Shown: piece after piece, positions 27,467-37,607 of the stretch
How the letters are laid out: each line of letters starts with the position of its first letter
How positions within the stretch are numbered: the first letter of the stretch is position 1
NCBI RefSeq assembly: GCF_029870955.1
Contig: NZ_PGFQ01000005.1
Coordinates: forward strand, 144,219-208,218
Length of the DNA stretch: 64,000 nucleotides
Reading direction: 5' to 3'
Source of the DNA: Sulfitobacter faviae
GTDB taxonomy: Bacteria; Pseudomonadota; Alphaproteobacteria; Rhodobacterales; Rhodobacteraceae
Position numbers and translations under genes: made by a program
The notes under the pieces: model-generated
What the model saw: only the letters and a program-made list of their open reading frames with translations
Told to the model about the DNA's origin: nothing
The model's database searches: none

Positions 27467-28222
27467 CTAAATCAGCCACAGAGCGGCTATGAGAACAGCG
27501 CCTCCGCACCATTGCGCAAAGACGAAACGGCGGAACACCGGATCGTCCCGGAACGTCATTACACCTTCGCGCAAATAGGCCATGAAGCTTGTGGCCGCTT
27601 TTGAAGGTGCTTTCTGCTCAGGCTCTCCCATTGCAGTGAAAATGAGGGACGAGAGCAACATCAGGAGCGCTGCAATCCCAAGCACCGCAGCATAGGAAAT
27701 CGGAAAATCAAGCGTTCGCAGAAGCCTGTCCGCCACCACAGCTATAAGAAGTGCTACGAGGCCGCCGCCGAAAAAACGGACCGAGAGCATCCGGCTCCGG
27801 CGTTCCGACGAAACGGACCGCGCAACAATGTCATTGTAAGGAACGCCCACGATCCCGCTAAGGAAAGCGTAGAGAACCCAAAGCCCAAGGGTCGCAGCAC
27901 CAAGCGCGGCATCACTCCAACCAGCGACCGCGCCGGTCCACAGAACGATTGCGAGCAGAGCAATAGCAGCGGTCCTTCCGAACGCGCCCACGATGTAGAA
28001 TGGCATTGAGGACGCACCGCGACCGGCGAGATAGCCGACGAAAAGTTGGGGCAGAAGCCAACCGAGCCGCAGAATTGTGGAAACTGCGCCTGCGGCGATA
28101 GTGCTGCCTGTCAACTGAAAGACCAGCGCAGACATGACTGTTCCACTGTCCACCGCAGCCGAACCAGCCTGGAATGCAGTGCCTGCGCCTGCCACATGCC
28201 AGAAGCGGCGGCGGGGGGTCAT
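27467..28222 (-). pseudogene. MFS transporter truncated at its C-terminus
   Basis: 251 residues from MTPRRRFWHVAGAGTAFQAG, with about seven transmembrane helices (for example LGWLLPQLFVGYLAGRGASS, the MFS loop 2-3 region). The reading frame ends LWLI at the edge of the IS element; a full MFS protein needs about 12 helices and 400 residues. It overlaps the CcdA-like gene upstream by 4 bases. Probably an inactive relic; substrate unknown. Confidence 0.75.
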
Positions 28223-28888
28223 GTCCCACTCCAATCCACAGGCTCAACAAACAATCCAAACCATATCGACCAGATACCGAGGCCAACAAAGATCACGCCC
28301 AGCAACCAGCGTCGAGGCCGCAGCCATACGGCAACCCGGTCGAGGGGGCGTGCAAGACCAGGGATAACGGAGAGCGGGATCAACGGGAGCGACAGCGCAA
28401 GAGCGAAGACTGCCATCATCAAAAAAACCCATACTGGCTGATCCAATCGCTGTTGCCGTGCCCATAAGTCCAAAAAGGATCGGCGCAGCACAAGCTGGTA
28501 TGTTCAGTCCGAACGCCAGCCCTTGAAGCATCGGGCTTGAGGCCATTTTCCAGCGATCCGGCGCGACCCCGATGCGGTGACGCATTGGTTTGTCCCAACC
28601 CGCAAGGATCGTTACCCCAAGGCCAAGATAGATCGCACCGAAAATGAGCCATGCGCCTGTCTGCAACCCGATAAGGCGCTGACCAAGCACAACGATCATA
28701 CCGCCAAACCCGCCCATGACGGCGAGCCTTGCCAAAAGAAAGATTAACGCTGCGCTGAGCCGCTGACCCATCGGTCGGGTCCTCTGACTTCCCAGAAACA
28801 GCATATGGGCACCGATTGTGCAGGGTTCGACAAAACCGAGCAAGCCGAGGCCAAATGCAAGCAGCAGCGTTTGATCAGTGATGTCCAT
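28219..28888 (-). CDS. CcdA/DsbD-type membrane thiol-redox protein, frame broken at a T7 run
   Basis: The first frame has six-helix features with GLLGFVEPCTIGAHMLFLGS and GLAFGLNIPACAAPILFGL; the paired Cys in EPC and PAC fit the CcdA/DsbD transmembrane domain. The second frame continues MMAVFALALSLPLIPLSVIP to FVEPVDWSGT. Removing one T from the T7 run (A7 at 28421-28427) joins them. This is the only break in the window needing a deletion rather than an insertion. Role: electron transfer from cytoplasmic thioredoxin to periplasmic thiols, possibly for cytochrome or metal-protein maturation. Confidence 0.75.
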
Positions 28889-29518
28889 AAGTATCTTTTA
28901 TTGCACTGAATATTTAGCGCTTATTCTGGACCCTCCGCCGACTGGAGGGATCTCAAGCTGGCGGAAATTGCTGTTGAGCGGTTTCTCCGCGTTCCAGTGT
29001 CATGCCCGCAGTTTGCTGTGAAATCGGCCAGCTGCAGCAGCTAAGTCCCTTGTCGATCCACCCGGATCAACAACAATCGTTCCGGAATGGACCAACAGAA
29101 GCACGCCGCGAATGGCGAGTTCTGTCAAGAACCAGTTCACGTCACGTTCTGACAATCCCAAGCATTCTGGTACCGTCACAACGACCTTATCCCTTGATTT
29201 ACCGACAGCAGCAGTTGCTCTCGTTGGATGAGATGCTTTCGAGGACGCGTAGTTTGCCCTTCAAACTGGTCACACCTAACCTGTTCAATTACCCCATGCA
29301 GCGAAATTTCTTGTCGCTGTCGTTTGGCGGACGGCCTACCTTGGGCGGAAAGGATATATCCCCACGTAGCGTCGGATTTCGAAAACTTTGGGTCCATTTA
29401 AGGTCTTCCTCCTCTTAATCGTTCTTAGAAGCGGGAGGACTAGATCACGATCCAGCTTGCCGATTGATTGGCTCCGGCTAAGCTCACCCCTCTCCGCGGA
29501 ACCATCTTCTTATCTGAC
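28889..29518. other. 630-base stretch without a recognisable gene
   Basis: Open frames here lack family features and starts. A dyad ACCCTCC-N7-GGAGGGA lies at about 28929-28949, upstream of the CcdA-like gene; it resembles a MerR-type operator arm pair, but no -10 element sits at the right distance. The remainder looks like decayed sequence next to the IS region. Confidence 0.5.
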
Positions 29519-29722
29519 CTAGTAGGCCAGATTCACAGAGCCAAACGCGACTATGCGCCGGCTTCGAACCTCGTGAGATTGAGGTCTCGGCCCTAGCTTG
29601 CTTGTCTCTTGCAGACGCTGCTGAAGCAGGACGTGCATCCGTTTCAGATCGCTTTCGCTCAGCTTGCCTTCGCCGACAAGGGCAATCATCTCGTCATGAT
29701 CAGCCAGTGTCTTGGTTAACAT
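29519..29722 (-). CDS. 67-residue protein after the CDF gene
   Basis: MLTKTLADHDEMIALVGEGK, then LSESDLKRMHVLLQQRLQET, a short soluble helical protein ending with a basic tail. The start overlaps the 3' end of the CDF transporter gene by about 23 bases, so it may be co-expressed. No family recognised. Confidence 0.45.
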   Translation of the reverse strand: MLTKTLADHDEMIALVGEGKLSESDLKRMHVLLQQRLQETSKLGPRPQSHEVRSRRIVAFGSVNLAY

Positions 29723-30653
29723 GGTTTTTCTCGTCTTCTTCCGGCTTGCCGTGACCGTAAAGGTCGGCGTTCTCATGGGCTCGGTCTTCGTGCTCAAATT
29801 CCAAACTCGAATGACCGATGCTAAAATCGTCCTTCAGACGGTCCTTGATTGCCGTCTTGATTTTTTCGATTTGACGCCAGCCGTCCGCTGTCAGCACGAC
29901 GTGGCAGTCCAAAGCCGCTTCGTGCTCCTGCATCTGCCACAGATGCACGTGATGAACTTCCGCCACGCCATCCACACGCCGCATCGCCTCAACGACGGCT
30001 TCATTATCGATGTCCGGCGGACTGCCGAGCATCAGCGTCCGAATCGGACCGCCGATCTCGGTGAAGGCGAGGTAAAGGATGTAGAGAGCGATGCCGATGG
30101 TGATCGCCGGGTCAACCCATCGCATGTCGTAGAGTAGGATAAGCGAGCCGCCGATGATGACCGCGACAGAGGCCAAAGCGTCCGATAGGTTGTGCAGGAA
30201 GAGCGCACGGATGTTCGCACTGCCCTTCTGCATCGAATAGGTGAGCACCGCCGTCAACGTGTCGACGACTAGTGCCACACCGCCTAGGATCACCACCGTC
30301 CAACCCTGTACCTCGGGCGGGTCGATCATGCGCATGCCACCCTCGTAGATCAGGTAGAAGCCGATCAGGATAAGGGTCGTGTAGTTGATGAGCGCTGCGA
30401 CAATTTCTATCCGCCCATAGCCGAAGGTCATGCGCGCGTCCGCAGGCCGCCGCGCGATTTTCCGAGCGGCAAAGGCGATCACCAACGATGCCATATCCGA
30501 GAAATTGTGCAGAGCATCCGCGATCAGTGCGAGGCTGCCGGATAGGATGCCGCCGACAATCTGCGCGACGGTCAGAAGACCGTTGGCCCAGATGGAGATG
30601 GAGACTCGACGGTCGCCGGACTCGGGGTCGATATGGGCGTGATCGTGGGCCAT
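29700..30653 (-). CDS. cation diffusion facilitator (CzcD/ZitB type)
   Basis: 317 residues with six transmembrane helices, a His-rich N-terminus (HDHAHIDPESGD) and the two metal-site motifs IADALHNFSDMAS (TM2) and HNLSDALASVAV (TM5). The C-terminal cytoplasmic domain (VAEVHHVHLWQMQEHEAALD) is complete, and a His/Glu-rich tail follows. It is a Zn2+/Cd2+/Co2+ proton antiporter of the inner membrane. It is the most canonical of the four CDF-like proteins in the island. Confidence 0.93.
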   Translation of the reverse strand: MAHDHAHIDPESGDRRVSISIWANGLLTVAQIVGGILSGSLALIADALHNFSDMASLVIAFAARKIARRPADARMTFGYGRIEIVAALINYTTLILIGFYLIYEGGMRMIDPPEVQGWTVVILGGVALVVDTLTAVLTYSMQKGSANIRALFLHNLSDALASVAVIIGGSLILLYDMRWVDPAITIGIALYILYLAFTEIGGPIRTLMLGSPPDIDNEAVVEAMRRVDGVAEVHHVHLWQMQEHEAALDCHVVLTADGWRQIEKIKTAIKDRLKDDFSIGHSSLEFEHEDRAHENADLYGHGKPEEDEKNHVNQDTG

Positions 30654-30682
30654 CAGGCAATTTCCTATCTGTTCGGCAGATC

Positions 30683-30707
30683 AAAACGCGGTCAAGCGCC
30701 GCGTTTT
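30683..30707 (-). terminator. hairpin between the CBS gene and the CDF gene
   Basis: AAAACGCGG-N7-CCGCGTTTT forms a 9-bp stem whose arms give U runs on either strand. It lies 80 bases after the stop of the minus-strand CBS gene and 30 bases before the CDF start. It probably terminates the CBS transcript. Confidence 0.65.
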
Positions 30708-30786
30708 GACTTCCTTTCAACATGTGCAGCCAGACCGGACTTATTCGCAACAAGTTCGGTCACTCGGGATCCCATGCGCCATTGGG

Positions 30787-31221
30787 TCAGCAGCAGCCAG
30801 AACTCTTCTCTGGCTGCGACACTTCCTGCACCAATTCGGCTGTTTCCGCGCCGTCGGCTTCCCGTGCCACGTCCGCTTGAGCCACGATCCCACAGCATTT
30901 GCCGCTTTCGTCTGTAACCACGCTGCGGCGCACCTGTTTTTCTTCCATCTTGCTGCAACAGCTTTTAACGTCCTCATCAGGTGAGACTGTCAGGAGGTCA
31001 TCCGACATGACGTCAGAAACCGGCGTGTCGGCTGCCTTTCCCTCTGCGACGGCACCACAGCAGATGTCGCGGTCCGTAATGATGCCGACCGGCTCACCGG
31101 CGTCATTGATCACGGGAATCGCGCCGACCGACTTTTCATCCATCAGCTTTGCGGCCTCCTGAATCGTAGTGTCGGTACTACAACATGTTGGATTGCTGGT
31201 CATGATTTCGTGAACTTGCAT
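30787..31221 (-). CDS. two-CBS-domain protein carrying five Cys-Cys pairs
   Basis: 144 residues from MQVHEIMTSNPTCCSTDTTI. Both CBS halves are clear (VGAIPVINDAGEPVGIITDR; VSDVMSDDLLTVSPDEDV; VRRSVVTDESGK). Cys pairs lie at 13-14, 54-55, 88-89, 109-110 and 143-144 (PTCCST, DICCGAV, KSCCSKM, GKCCGIV, SGCC). Ordinary CBS proteins have hydrophobic or charged residues at these places. With metal transporters on both sides, thiolate metal binding or sensing by the CBS fold is a reasonable inference. No DNA-binding or transport domain is attached, so the partner is unknown. Confidence 0.85.
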   Translation of the reverse strand: MQVHEIMTSNPTCCSTDTTIQEAAKLMDEKSVGAIPVINDAGEPVGIITDRDICCGAVAEGKAADTPVSDVMSDDLLTVSPDEDVKSCCSKMEEKQVRRSVVTDESGKCCGIVAQADVAREADGAETAELVQEVSQPEKSSGCC

Positions 31222-31425
31222 GATCTTACTCCTTGTTTTGGTTACTAGCGTGGAAACCGAAAGACGGGTGTTCAAGTTCCTTTCATTGCGCTGAGCAGCG
31301 AGTTTCCGCGCAAGCGGTGCAGCAGCCACAATTTGGATTTTTCAATACTTGGAGTGCTGGTTTCTCGTCGGATCGCTTCCAAGGAAATGTAGTTGCTACG
31401 GTCACTGTAGCTTCAAGCCCCGATT

Positions 31426-32046
31426 TCAGGCGATGTCCTCACTTGCCTTACCGTCATCGTGCACCGCCTTGTGGTGTTCACCATGTGCGTCTCTCAGGAT
31501 TCCGACTCCACCCCAGGCCGCGATACCGGCGACGATCACGCCCACGACAAGGTCCGGCCAGTTAGTTCCGAGCCAGGCCACGACCCCGCCTCCGACGACG
31601 ATTCCGAGATTAGCCGCGAAGTCGTTCCAGCTGAACGTATTCGCCGCTCGGATGTTTACGTCCGGATCGCGAATCCGCGCCAACAGCCAGACGCAAAGCG
31701 CGTTGATGGCCGCCGCTATCAGCGCCATGACAATCATGATTGTGCCAAGAGGATCCGATCCGTCGACGTAGCGGCGCCAGGCGTCATAAAGGATGCCAAG
31801 GGCGAAGAGGATCAGTAGGCCGCCCGAAACATTCGCCGCTCCGCGTTTCCACTTAGCGGAACGGGACAGCGCAAGGAGGCTAATCGCGTAGACGAAACTG
31901 TCCGACAGGTTGTCGAGGCCATTGGCGATAAGCGCACTTGAATCGCCGAATGCACCCGATGCGAAGAAAGCGACTGCCAGCCCGATGTTGAGACCCAGGA
32001 CGATCCAGAGTGTGCTTCTTTCCGATGCGTCCTGCCGCTGTACCAT
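31426..32046 (-). CDS. CDF-like cation transporter without the cytoplasmic domain
   Basis: 206 residues, about six helices: NIGLAVAFFASGAFGDSSAL, then ANGLDNLSDSFVYAISLLAL and later FSWNDFAANLGIVVGG. The two Asp-containing motifs (DNLSD and NDFAAN) occupy the CDF metal sites. The C-terminal metallo-chaperone-like domain is missing, and a short His-rich tail (GEHHKAVHDDGK) takes its place. It probably moves divalent cations across the inner membrane. Confidence 0.8.
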   Translation of the reverse strand: MVQRQDASERSTLWIVLGLNIGLAVAFFASGAFGDSSALIANGLDNLSDSFVYAISLLALSRSAKWKRGAANVSGGLLILFALGILYDAWRRYVDGSDPLGTIMIVMALIAAAINALCVWLLARIRDPDVNIRAANTFSWNDFAANLGIVVGGGVVAWLGTNWPDLVVGVIVAGIAAWGGVGILRDAHGEHHKAVHDDGKASEDIA

Positions 32047-32286
32047 TCGCGAAGTCCAAAAATACTAATTTCAGTTCAACAAGAACGCGCAAGCGGTTAT
32101 TTGGTTCCCAATCTGCATCTAGGCGATGTCGCCGTTCCGCAACGACGGTTCAGGCTCCGCCTTTTGATGTGTTGTCACGAAACGGAAGCTGGCATTGCAA
32201 GACCGTGACATCTGTACCTATTCCATTGGACTTGCGAACTACTGACGCTGTCGCACCCTAAGGGTCTTTGGAGCGCTCCGGCCACT

Positions 32287-33648
32287 TTACTTGCGCCTGC
32301 GCACGTGAGGTTGTTCAGCGTACCAGGCGGCAACTGCTGCAATTTGATTATCGCTCATGTTTTGCACGATTTCGGACATAATGTGTGAATATACAGTGCC
32401 GCCCCGCTTCCTCTGTTGCCAAAGGCTGAGTTGCTCCGAAAGATACCATTCGGGCTGGCCCTCAAGATAGGGGTAATAGGGGTTATTTCCCCGCGCTAAC
32501 CGGCCGTGGCAGCTTTGGCAGGCAGGAATTTTTAACGGTCTGACTCCCTCGACAGCGATGCGTCTTCCAAATTCGAGCAATCCTTCCCTTGGAGTGACGA
32601 GACCCGCGGGCGCTGCTGTCGGGGTCATGGGATTAGAAACATCATCTTCTCTTTCCAGGATTCCGGCTTCGTCCTGCCAGGAGGACAACGGCGGTACGAA
32701 TGGTTCTGGACTTCTGGCAACGAGAGGGCTGTCCACGGCATTGCTATCGGTGGGAAGGTCAGTGGTTGCGCTTCGAAACTCCGCTCCGGAACCTGTGACT
32801 GTTGCCAGAGCCGGATTCGGTTGCTCCGAGAAATAGCGCGCAAGCGCTTCAAGCACCTTCGGTTCATAGCGGCTCGCGGGGAGCTCCATGAAGCCGCTTC
32901 GTCGCTTTCCGAGTGCGAACGCGCGCAGCGTGGCATATAGATACGGCGCGGGCTGACCGGCGATGGCAGGAAATGCGTTCTCCGCCTCTTCGTCTACTTG
33001 ACCCAAGCCATCGCGTCCGTGGCAAAGGGCACAATCCGCGAGCGCGTTTTCAACAACGCCGTCTGGTGCAGCGGCGGATTCGGCGCCTTGCGCGAAATCA
33101 ATGCCCGTCGGCTCACCGCGCAAGGCCAACTCGGCGTACTGGCCTAGCGTCATGCCGGGAAGTGCCCGCAAGAAGGCGACCTGTGCCCAGACCTCATCGT
33201 CGCGATCTTGCGTTGGCCAAGCAGGCATGCCCGAATACTTTATCCCGTACTTGACGATCCAGAACAACTCCTCGTCGCTCCATTCAGAGACTTTTTCCTC
33301 GAGACGAGGCGGGCTCGGAGTCATCGCCTGAACTACTGGAGATTGCGGGACACCTGGGGCGCCGTGACATATGGAGCAGGCCGTCGCATAGTGGGCGGCC
33401 GAGCGAAGAACCAATGTGGGGTCATCGAGGTCGAGACCCTCCGGCTTTGAGACAAGCAACGACTGGCTCTCGACCGCATTCTCCATTGTCCAGCCGAGAA
33501 ACCAGCGCGTCACGCTCCAGTGGCCGGATGAGGCGGCGATCGAAACCAGTCCCGACCAACTGATCAGGAGCGCCCCGCGATGCCGAGGCCAACGATTCCG
33601 GCCATCCATTTCCAGGTCAGAACGAGCTTTAGCCGCATGAAGCTGCAT
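32287..33648 (-). CDS. membrane-anchored three-haem cytochrome c
   Basis: About 453 residues (a start at 33609 is possible) with one N-terminal hydrophobic segment and three CxxCH sites: CSICHGAPG, CALCHGRDG and CQSCHGRLA. Each lies in a class I-type domain with Met-containing C-terminal regions. It is the last gene of the ctaG-coxB-coxAC cluster and is probably an electron donor or accessory of the caa3 oxidase. Similar multi-haem cytochromes accompany caa3 oxidases in other proteobacteria. Confidence 0.88.
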   Translation of the reverse strand: MQLHAAKARSDLEMDGRNRWPRHRGALLISWSGLVSIAASSGHWSVTRWFLGWTMENAVESQSLLVSKPEGLDLDDPTLVLRSAAHYATACSICHGAPGVPQSPVVQAMTPSPPRLEEKVSEWSDEELFWIVKYGIKYSGMPAWPTQDRDDEVWAQVAFLRALPGMTLGQYAELALRGEPTGIDFAQGAESAAAPDGVVENALADCALCHGRDGLGQVDEEAENAFPAIAGQPAPYLYATLRAFALGKRRSGFMELPASRYEPKVLEALARYFSEQPNPALATVTGSGAEFRSATTDLPTDSNAVDSPLVARSPEPFVPPLSSWQDEAGILEREDDVSNPMTPTAAPAGLVTPREGLLEFGRRIAVEGVRPLKIPACQSCHGRLARGNNPYYPYLEGQPEWYLSEQLSLWQQRKRGGTVYSHIMSEIVQNMSDNQIAAVAAWYAEQPHVRRRK

Positions 33649-33684
33649 CCCAACTGTGCGATAATGAGCGATAAGGTCTGCAGT

Positions 33685-34062
33685 TCATCTACAGTCTCCA
33701 ATGACCAGAATGGGCATGGTTTCGAAGACTACCGCAGCGAATGAAAGTCCGGCCAAAAGCAGCGTGGAGAATTCGAGAAAGCTTTCACGCCCTTCCGGCG
33801 TGTCTTGGTCATTCCGGAAACCCCCGCCTCCGGTTAGCCATTCGTGCCATGCGCGGCGAATTACGAGTGCAATCAGGCAAAGCGAGACGAGCGTCACGAA
33901 ACCGATAGCAACGCGTGTGCTTCCGATCGATTCGAAAATATCGGCATTTGGGGCACACCGAAAGGCTGCGAGAAAGTAGCTGAAGAGAAAGTGAATTCCC
34001 CAAATCACTGGTGCTGCGATCAGTGTCCAAAGATTGTCCTTTGTTCTGCCAAATATCTGCAT
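33685..34062 (-). CDS. four-helix membrane protein of the oxidase cluster
   Basis: 125 residues from MQIFGRTKDNLWTLIAAPVI, containing WGIHFLFSYFLAAFRCAPNA and three further hydrophobic segments (VAIGFVTLVSLCLIALVIRR and LLLAGLSFAAVVFETMPILV). The longer open frame upstream is a shadow of coxAC. It starts 8 bases after the subunit I/III gene. Probably a small accessory subunit or assembly factor of the oxidase; no named family. Confidence 0.75.
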   Translation of the reverse strand: MQIFGRTKDNLWTLIAAPVIWGIHFLFSYFLAAFRCAPNADIFESIGSTRVAIGFVTLVSLCLIALVIRRAWHEWLTGGGGFRNDQDTPEGRESFLEFSTLLLAGLSFAAVVFETMPILVIGDCR

Positions 34063-34070
34063 GGCCGATC

Positions 34071-36616
34071 TCACATCAACATCGGAAAATACGCGAGCGT
34101 CGCCACAGTGACCAGAGCGGTACCTCCGGCAAAATGCCAATATAGCGCCACGTTCGAGATATCGATATCGTATTCGGGGGTCATCCGGTCGGCATAGGAA
34201 CGAGCCAAGCAGTAGCCGAGCATCAGGCCGCCCACCCCACCGTGGACGGCTGTCCAGATTGCTAACACCCAAACAGTCGCCGGATAGACGTGGGCGGACG
34301 GGTCGAGGCCGTTGGTGAACGGTCCCCAAAGCAGTGTCGCGCTGGCAGCGAGCGAGGCCACGCTGCCGGCAGCCATTAGGCCACGTGCCGGTCCGACCCG
34401 TCCAGCGCGGTTCAATATCCGTGCGAAGAGGGCTGCCGTCCAAGCGCTCGCGAACAGCAGGAGTGCGATGCTTGGCCAGAACACACCAGGTCCGACCGCT
34501 GTCGGTGGTGGAAAATCGGCATGGATAGTGAAGAAGTAGAAGTATCCGAAGATCAGGCCGACGAAGGCCGTGGCGTCGCCCGTCATGGTGATAAACATCG
34601 CCCACCAGCCAATCGAATCCGGACCCGACTTGTAGAGTGGCAGTTTCAGGCCGAGGCCGACATCCTTTTCGGCTTTCTCAGGAATCTGGGCGGTGCCGCG
34701 CCAGAGCCAAATAATAATAGACGCGATGGACAGGACCATCGCGGTAATGGTGAGGGTCCACCAGTGGAACGTGGCGAAGATGAACACTGCGCCGGTCATG
34801 ATGGCTGCGATCATCGGCATGAAGCTGGGGCCAGGTACGCGTAGGCAATGCAATGGTTTGCCGTCGAGAACTGTTGTGACCAAAGTCTCGCGCTTCATCT
34901 CCTCGGCGTCGGGCAGGTAGAACCGGCCCTTGTCGACATCGTCGACGAAGTTCGGCTGTTCCCAGAGGGGATAGCGAGAAGAGATTATCGGCACCGAGCG
35001 CACACCCCAACTCTCTGAGGGCATTCTTGCCAGCCACTCCAGCGTGCCGGCGGTCCACGGATTTCGCTTGGCGTATGGCTCCCTGCTGCGGGGCCGAATC
35101 ACGTCCCAGACGATCACCAACACACCGGAGGCGAACACGAAGGCGCCGACCGAGGAGACCAGATTTGATATGCCAACGCCAAGTGCCTCCGGGTAGGTCC
35201 AGACGCGGCGTGGCATTCCCATTAGTCCAGCCCAGTGCATCGGCAAGAATGCGACATTGAAGCCCACGAACATCAGCCAGAACGCGATCCGGCCCAGCCG
35301 ATCCGATAGCTTCCGCGCGCCGATGATCGGCCAGTAATAGTAAACTCCGGCCATCAAGGGGAACAGCATCCCCCGATCAGCACATAGTGCAGGTGAGCAA
35401 CCACGAAGTAGGTGTCGTGGGCCTGCCAATCAAAAGGCGCCAACGCCACCATGACGCCAGTCAACCCACCGATGACAAAGGTGGCGAGCGCTCCCGCGAC
35501 AAAGAGCATCGGAACGGAAAAGATCACGCGGCCGGTCAGGAGCGTTGCCAAAAACACAAAAATCTGCACACCGGTCGGAATCGCAACTGCCTCTGAGGCG
35601 GCTGAGAAGAAACCGAGCGAGATCGCAGGGAGGCCCGTGGTGTACATGTGGTGCACCCAGAGCCCGAAGGAGATGAAACCGGTGCCCACGGCCGCGAGCA
35701 CGATCCACGAATAGCCGAGGATCGGACGCTGGGCGAAGGTCGGCACGATCATCGCAACCAGCGCGATTGCCGGGAGAAAGACAATGTAGACCTCCGGATG
35801 GCCGAAGATCCAAAACAGGTGCTGCCAGAGGACAGGATCGCCGCCGCGGCTAGGGTCGAAAAATGGCCAATCGAACATCCGCTCGAGCTCAAAAAGGATG
35901 TCACCTGCGATCAGTGGCGGGAAAGCGAAGAGGATCATACCGGCAACGACGAGTACGTACCAGGCGTAGAGCGGCATCAGGTTTAGCCGCATGCCGGGCG
36001 GGCGGCATTTCAGCGTTCCCACGATCAATTCAACCGCCGCGGCAAGCGAGGCAATCTCGATGAACGACAGACCCAGCAGCCAGATGTCCGGGCCATAGCC
36101 CGGCGTGTACCGCTCGTCCGTAGTGAGTGGCGGGTACATGAACCAGCCTGCGTTCGGCGCGGCATCGAAGAAAATGGATCCTGCGACGAACACGCCGCCG
36201 ATCATGAAACACCAGAATCCGAATGCCGACAGGCGAGGAAAGGGCAAATCACGAGCGCCAAGCATTTCAGGAAGCAGAATTATGGCCACTGCCTCGAAGA
36301 TCGGAACGGCGAAAAGAAACATCATCACCGTGCCGTGAAGGGTATAAACCTGATTGTAGAAGGTTGCCGTGAGAAAGTCGTTCTCTGGCACCGCGAGCTG
36401 CACCCGCATTGTCAGCGCCAATACTCCAGCGAATAACATGAACCCGAATGCCGCAGCCGTGTACCAGATACCGACCTCAGTGTTGTTCACCGCCGACCAG
36501 TAGCGCCAACCTTTTGGTGCAGCCCAGACCTTGCGGAGCCGCTCCTCCTGGCCGCGACGAACCTCCTCGTCCTCCTGATCCGGTCCATCTGCTGCGGTGT
36601 TCTCGCGTTCGGTCAT
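34071..36616 (-). CDS. fused cytochrome c oxidase subunits I and III (caa3 type), frame broken by one base
   Basis: From MTERENTAADGPDQEDEEVR. The subunit I part shows TLHGTVMMFLFAVPIFEAVA (haem His), HLFWIFGHPEVYIVFLPAIA (CuB His and the HPEVY Tyr crosslink), WVHHMYTTG and AHLHYVLIGG. Adding one G to the run at 35370-35374 (C on plus) gives VLIGGMLFPLMAGVYYYWPI and continues to a C-terminal subunit III domain ending ALVTVATLAYFPMLM. Total about 849 residues, normal for CoxA-CoxC fusions. It reduces O2 to water and pumps protons. Confidence 0.93.
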
Positions 36617-37607
36617 TCCAGACTCCCTAGCCAAGCAGCAATTTGAGCGATCTCGTCTTTCGGCAGCATGCCAAAGGCCGGCATCTCGATGCCTGGCTTG
36701 AAATGGTCCGGCGAGGCAACGAAGTCGGCGATATTCTCGACAGTGGTTGGAACAATGCCAGCTCCAATCGTACGTCGGCTGGCGAGGTGCGTAAGGTCGG
36801 GCCCTACTACCCCGTCGGGCGGTGTGCCCCGGATCGCATGGCAGGCTGCACATCCGTTCCGAATGAATAGATCGAGGCCCTCGCTCTCGGGCACTGCTGC
36901 AGGCTGGGCCTGCGCCCTCACATACTCCGTGAATTCGGTTTCAGGCACCACGACCACACGAAAACCCATTTGCGCGTGAGCCGTACCACAGAACTCCGCA
37001 CAAGCACCGTTGAAGACGCCGACTTCTGTCGGTTCGAGGATGAGCCGATTCACCCGTCCGGGTATCGCGTCCATCTTGCCCGCAAGCGGCGGCACCCAAA
37101 ACGAATGGATAACGTCCGGGCTGCCGAGGAGAATTTCCGTACGTTTCCCCAGCGGGATCCAGATCTCGTTGGCGCTAGGGACCCCGCCTATCGGGAGGTT
37201 GCGCACCACGCCGGGTTCGCCCTCGACGCCGTAGGCGACGCGCCACCAGAATCGTTCACCCGAGACGGCGATGGTAGGGCCGTCACCGGGGGGCGCAGAT
37301 CAGGCATCATCCTGAGCCCCCAGAACAGCAGCATCGCCAGCACGACGGTCGGAAAGACGCATCCTCCCCAGATGATGAGCCGTAGGCCGGCTTTTTCGCT
37401 GTGTTGTCCGGGCCGCGTCTTTGTAGCGTAGTAACCGATGGCGACAACGACAGCCCAGATCGCCACGGCGCCAATAAGCATTACCCAAAAAAGTGTGAGA
37501 ACCCGCGCAGCCTCAGCACCGGCCGCGTCGAACGCAGATTGAGGACCTTCGCAAGCGGAAAGTGCGAAGATCGCTGGAAATGTTCTGCTCGTTCGAAATT
37601 TCTTCAT
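36613..37607 (-). CDS. coxB: cytochrome c oxidase subunit II with C-terminal cytochrome c domain, frame broken by one base
   Basis: About 332 residues: a lipoprotein-like N-terminus (FALSACEG), two helices (VLTLFWVMLIGAVAIWAVVV; LIIWGGCVFPTVVLAMLLF), then the cupredoxin domain. A missing base in the G6 run at 37288-37293 separates the frames; adding it yields GDGPTIAVSGERFWWRVAYG. The CuA site is intact (GACAEFCGTAHAQMGF with His in DVIHSFWVP). The C-terminal haem domain has GCAACHAIRG. The ATG overlaps the ctaG stop. This is the electron entry subunit of a caa3 oxidase. Confidence 0.93.

Noticed and set aside
28929..28949. ACCCTCC-N7-GGAGGGA dyad as a fifth MerR promoter
   Set aside because: TTGAGA precedes it on the minus strand, but no -10 hexamer lies 19 bp away and the dyad sequence differs from the other four sites.
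33685..34605. A 306-residue frame for the small oxidase-cluster membrane protein
   Set aside because: Residues before MQIFGRTKDN are Arg/Pro-rich shadow of coxAC; the ATG at 34062 fits the gap after coxAC.
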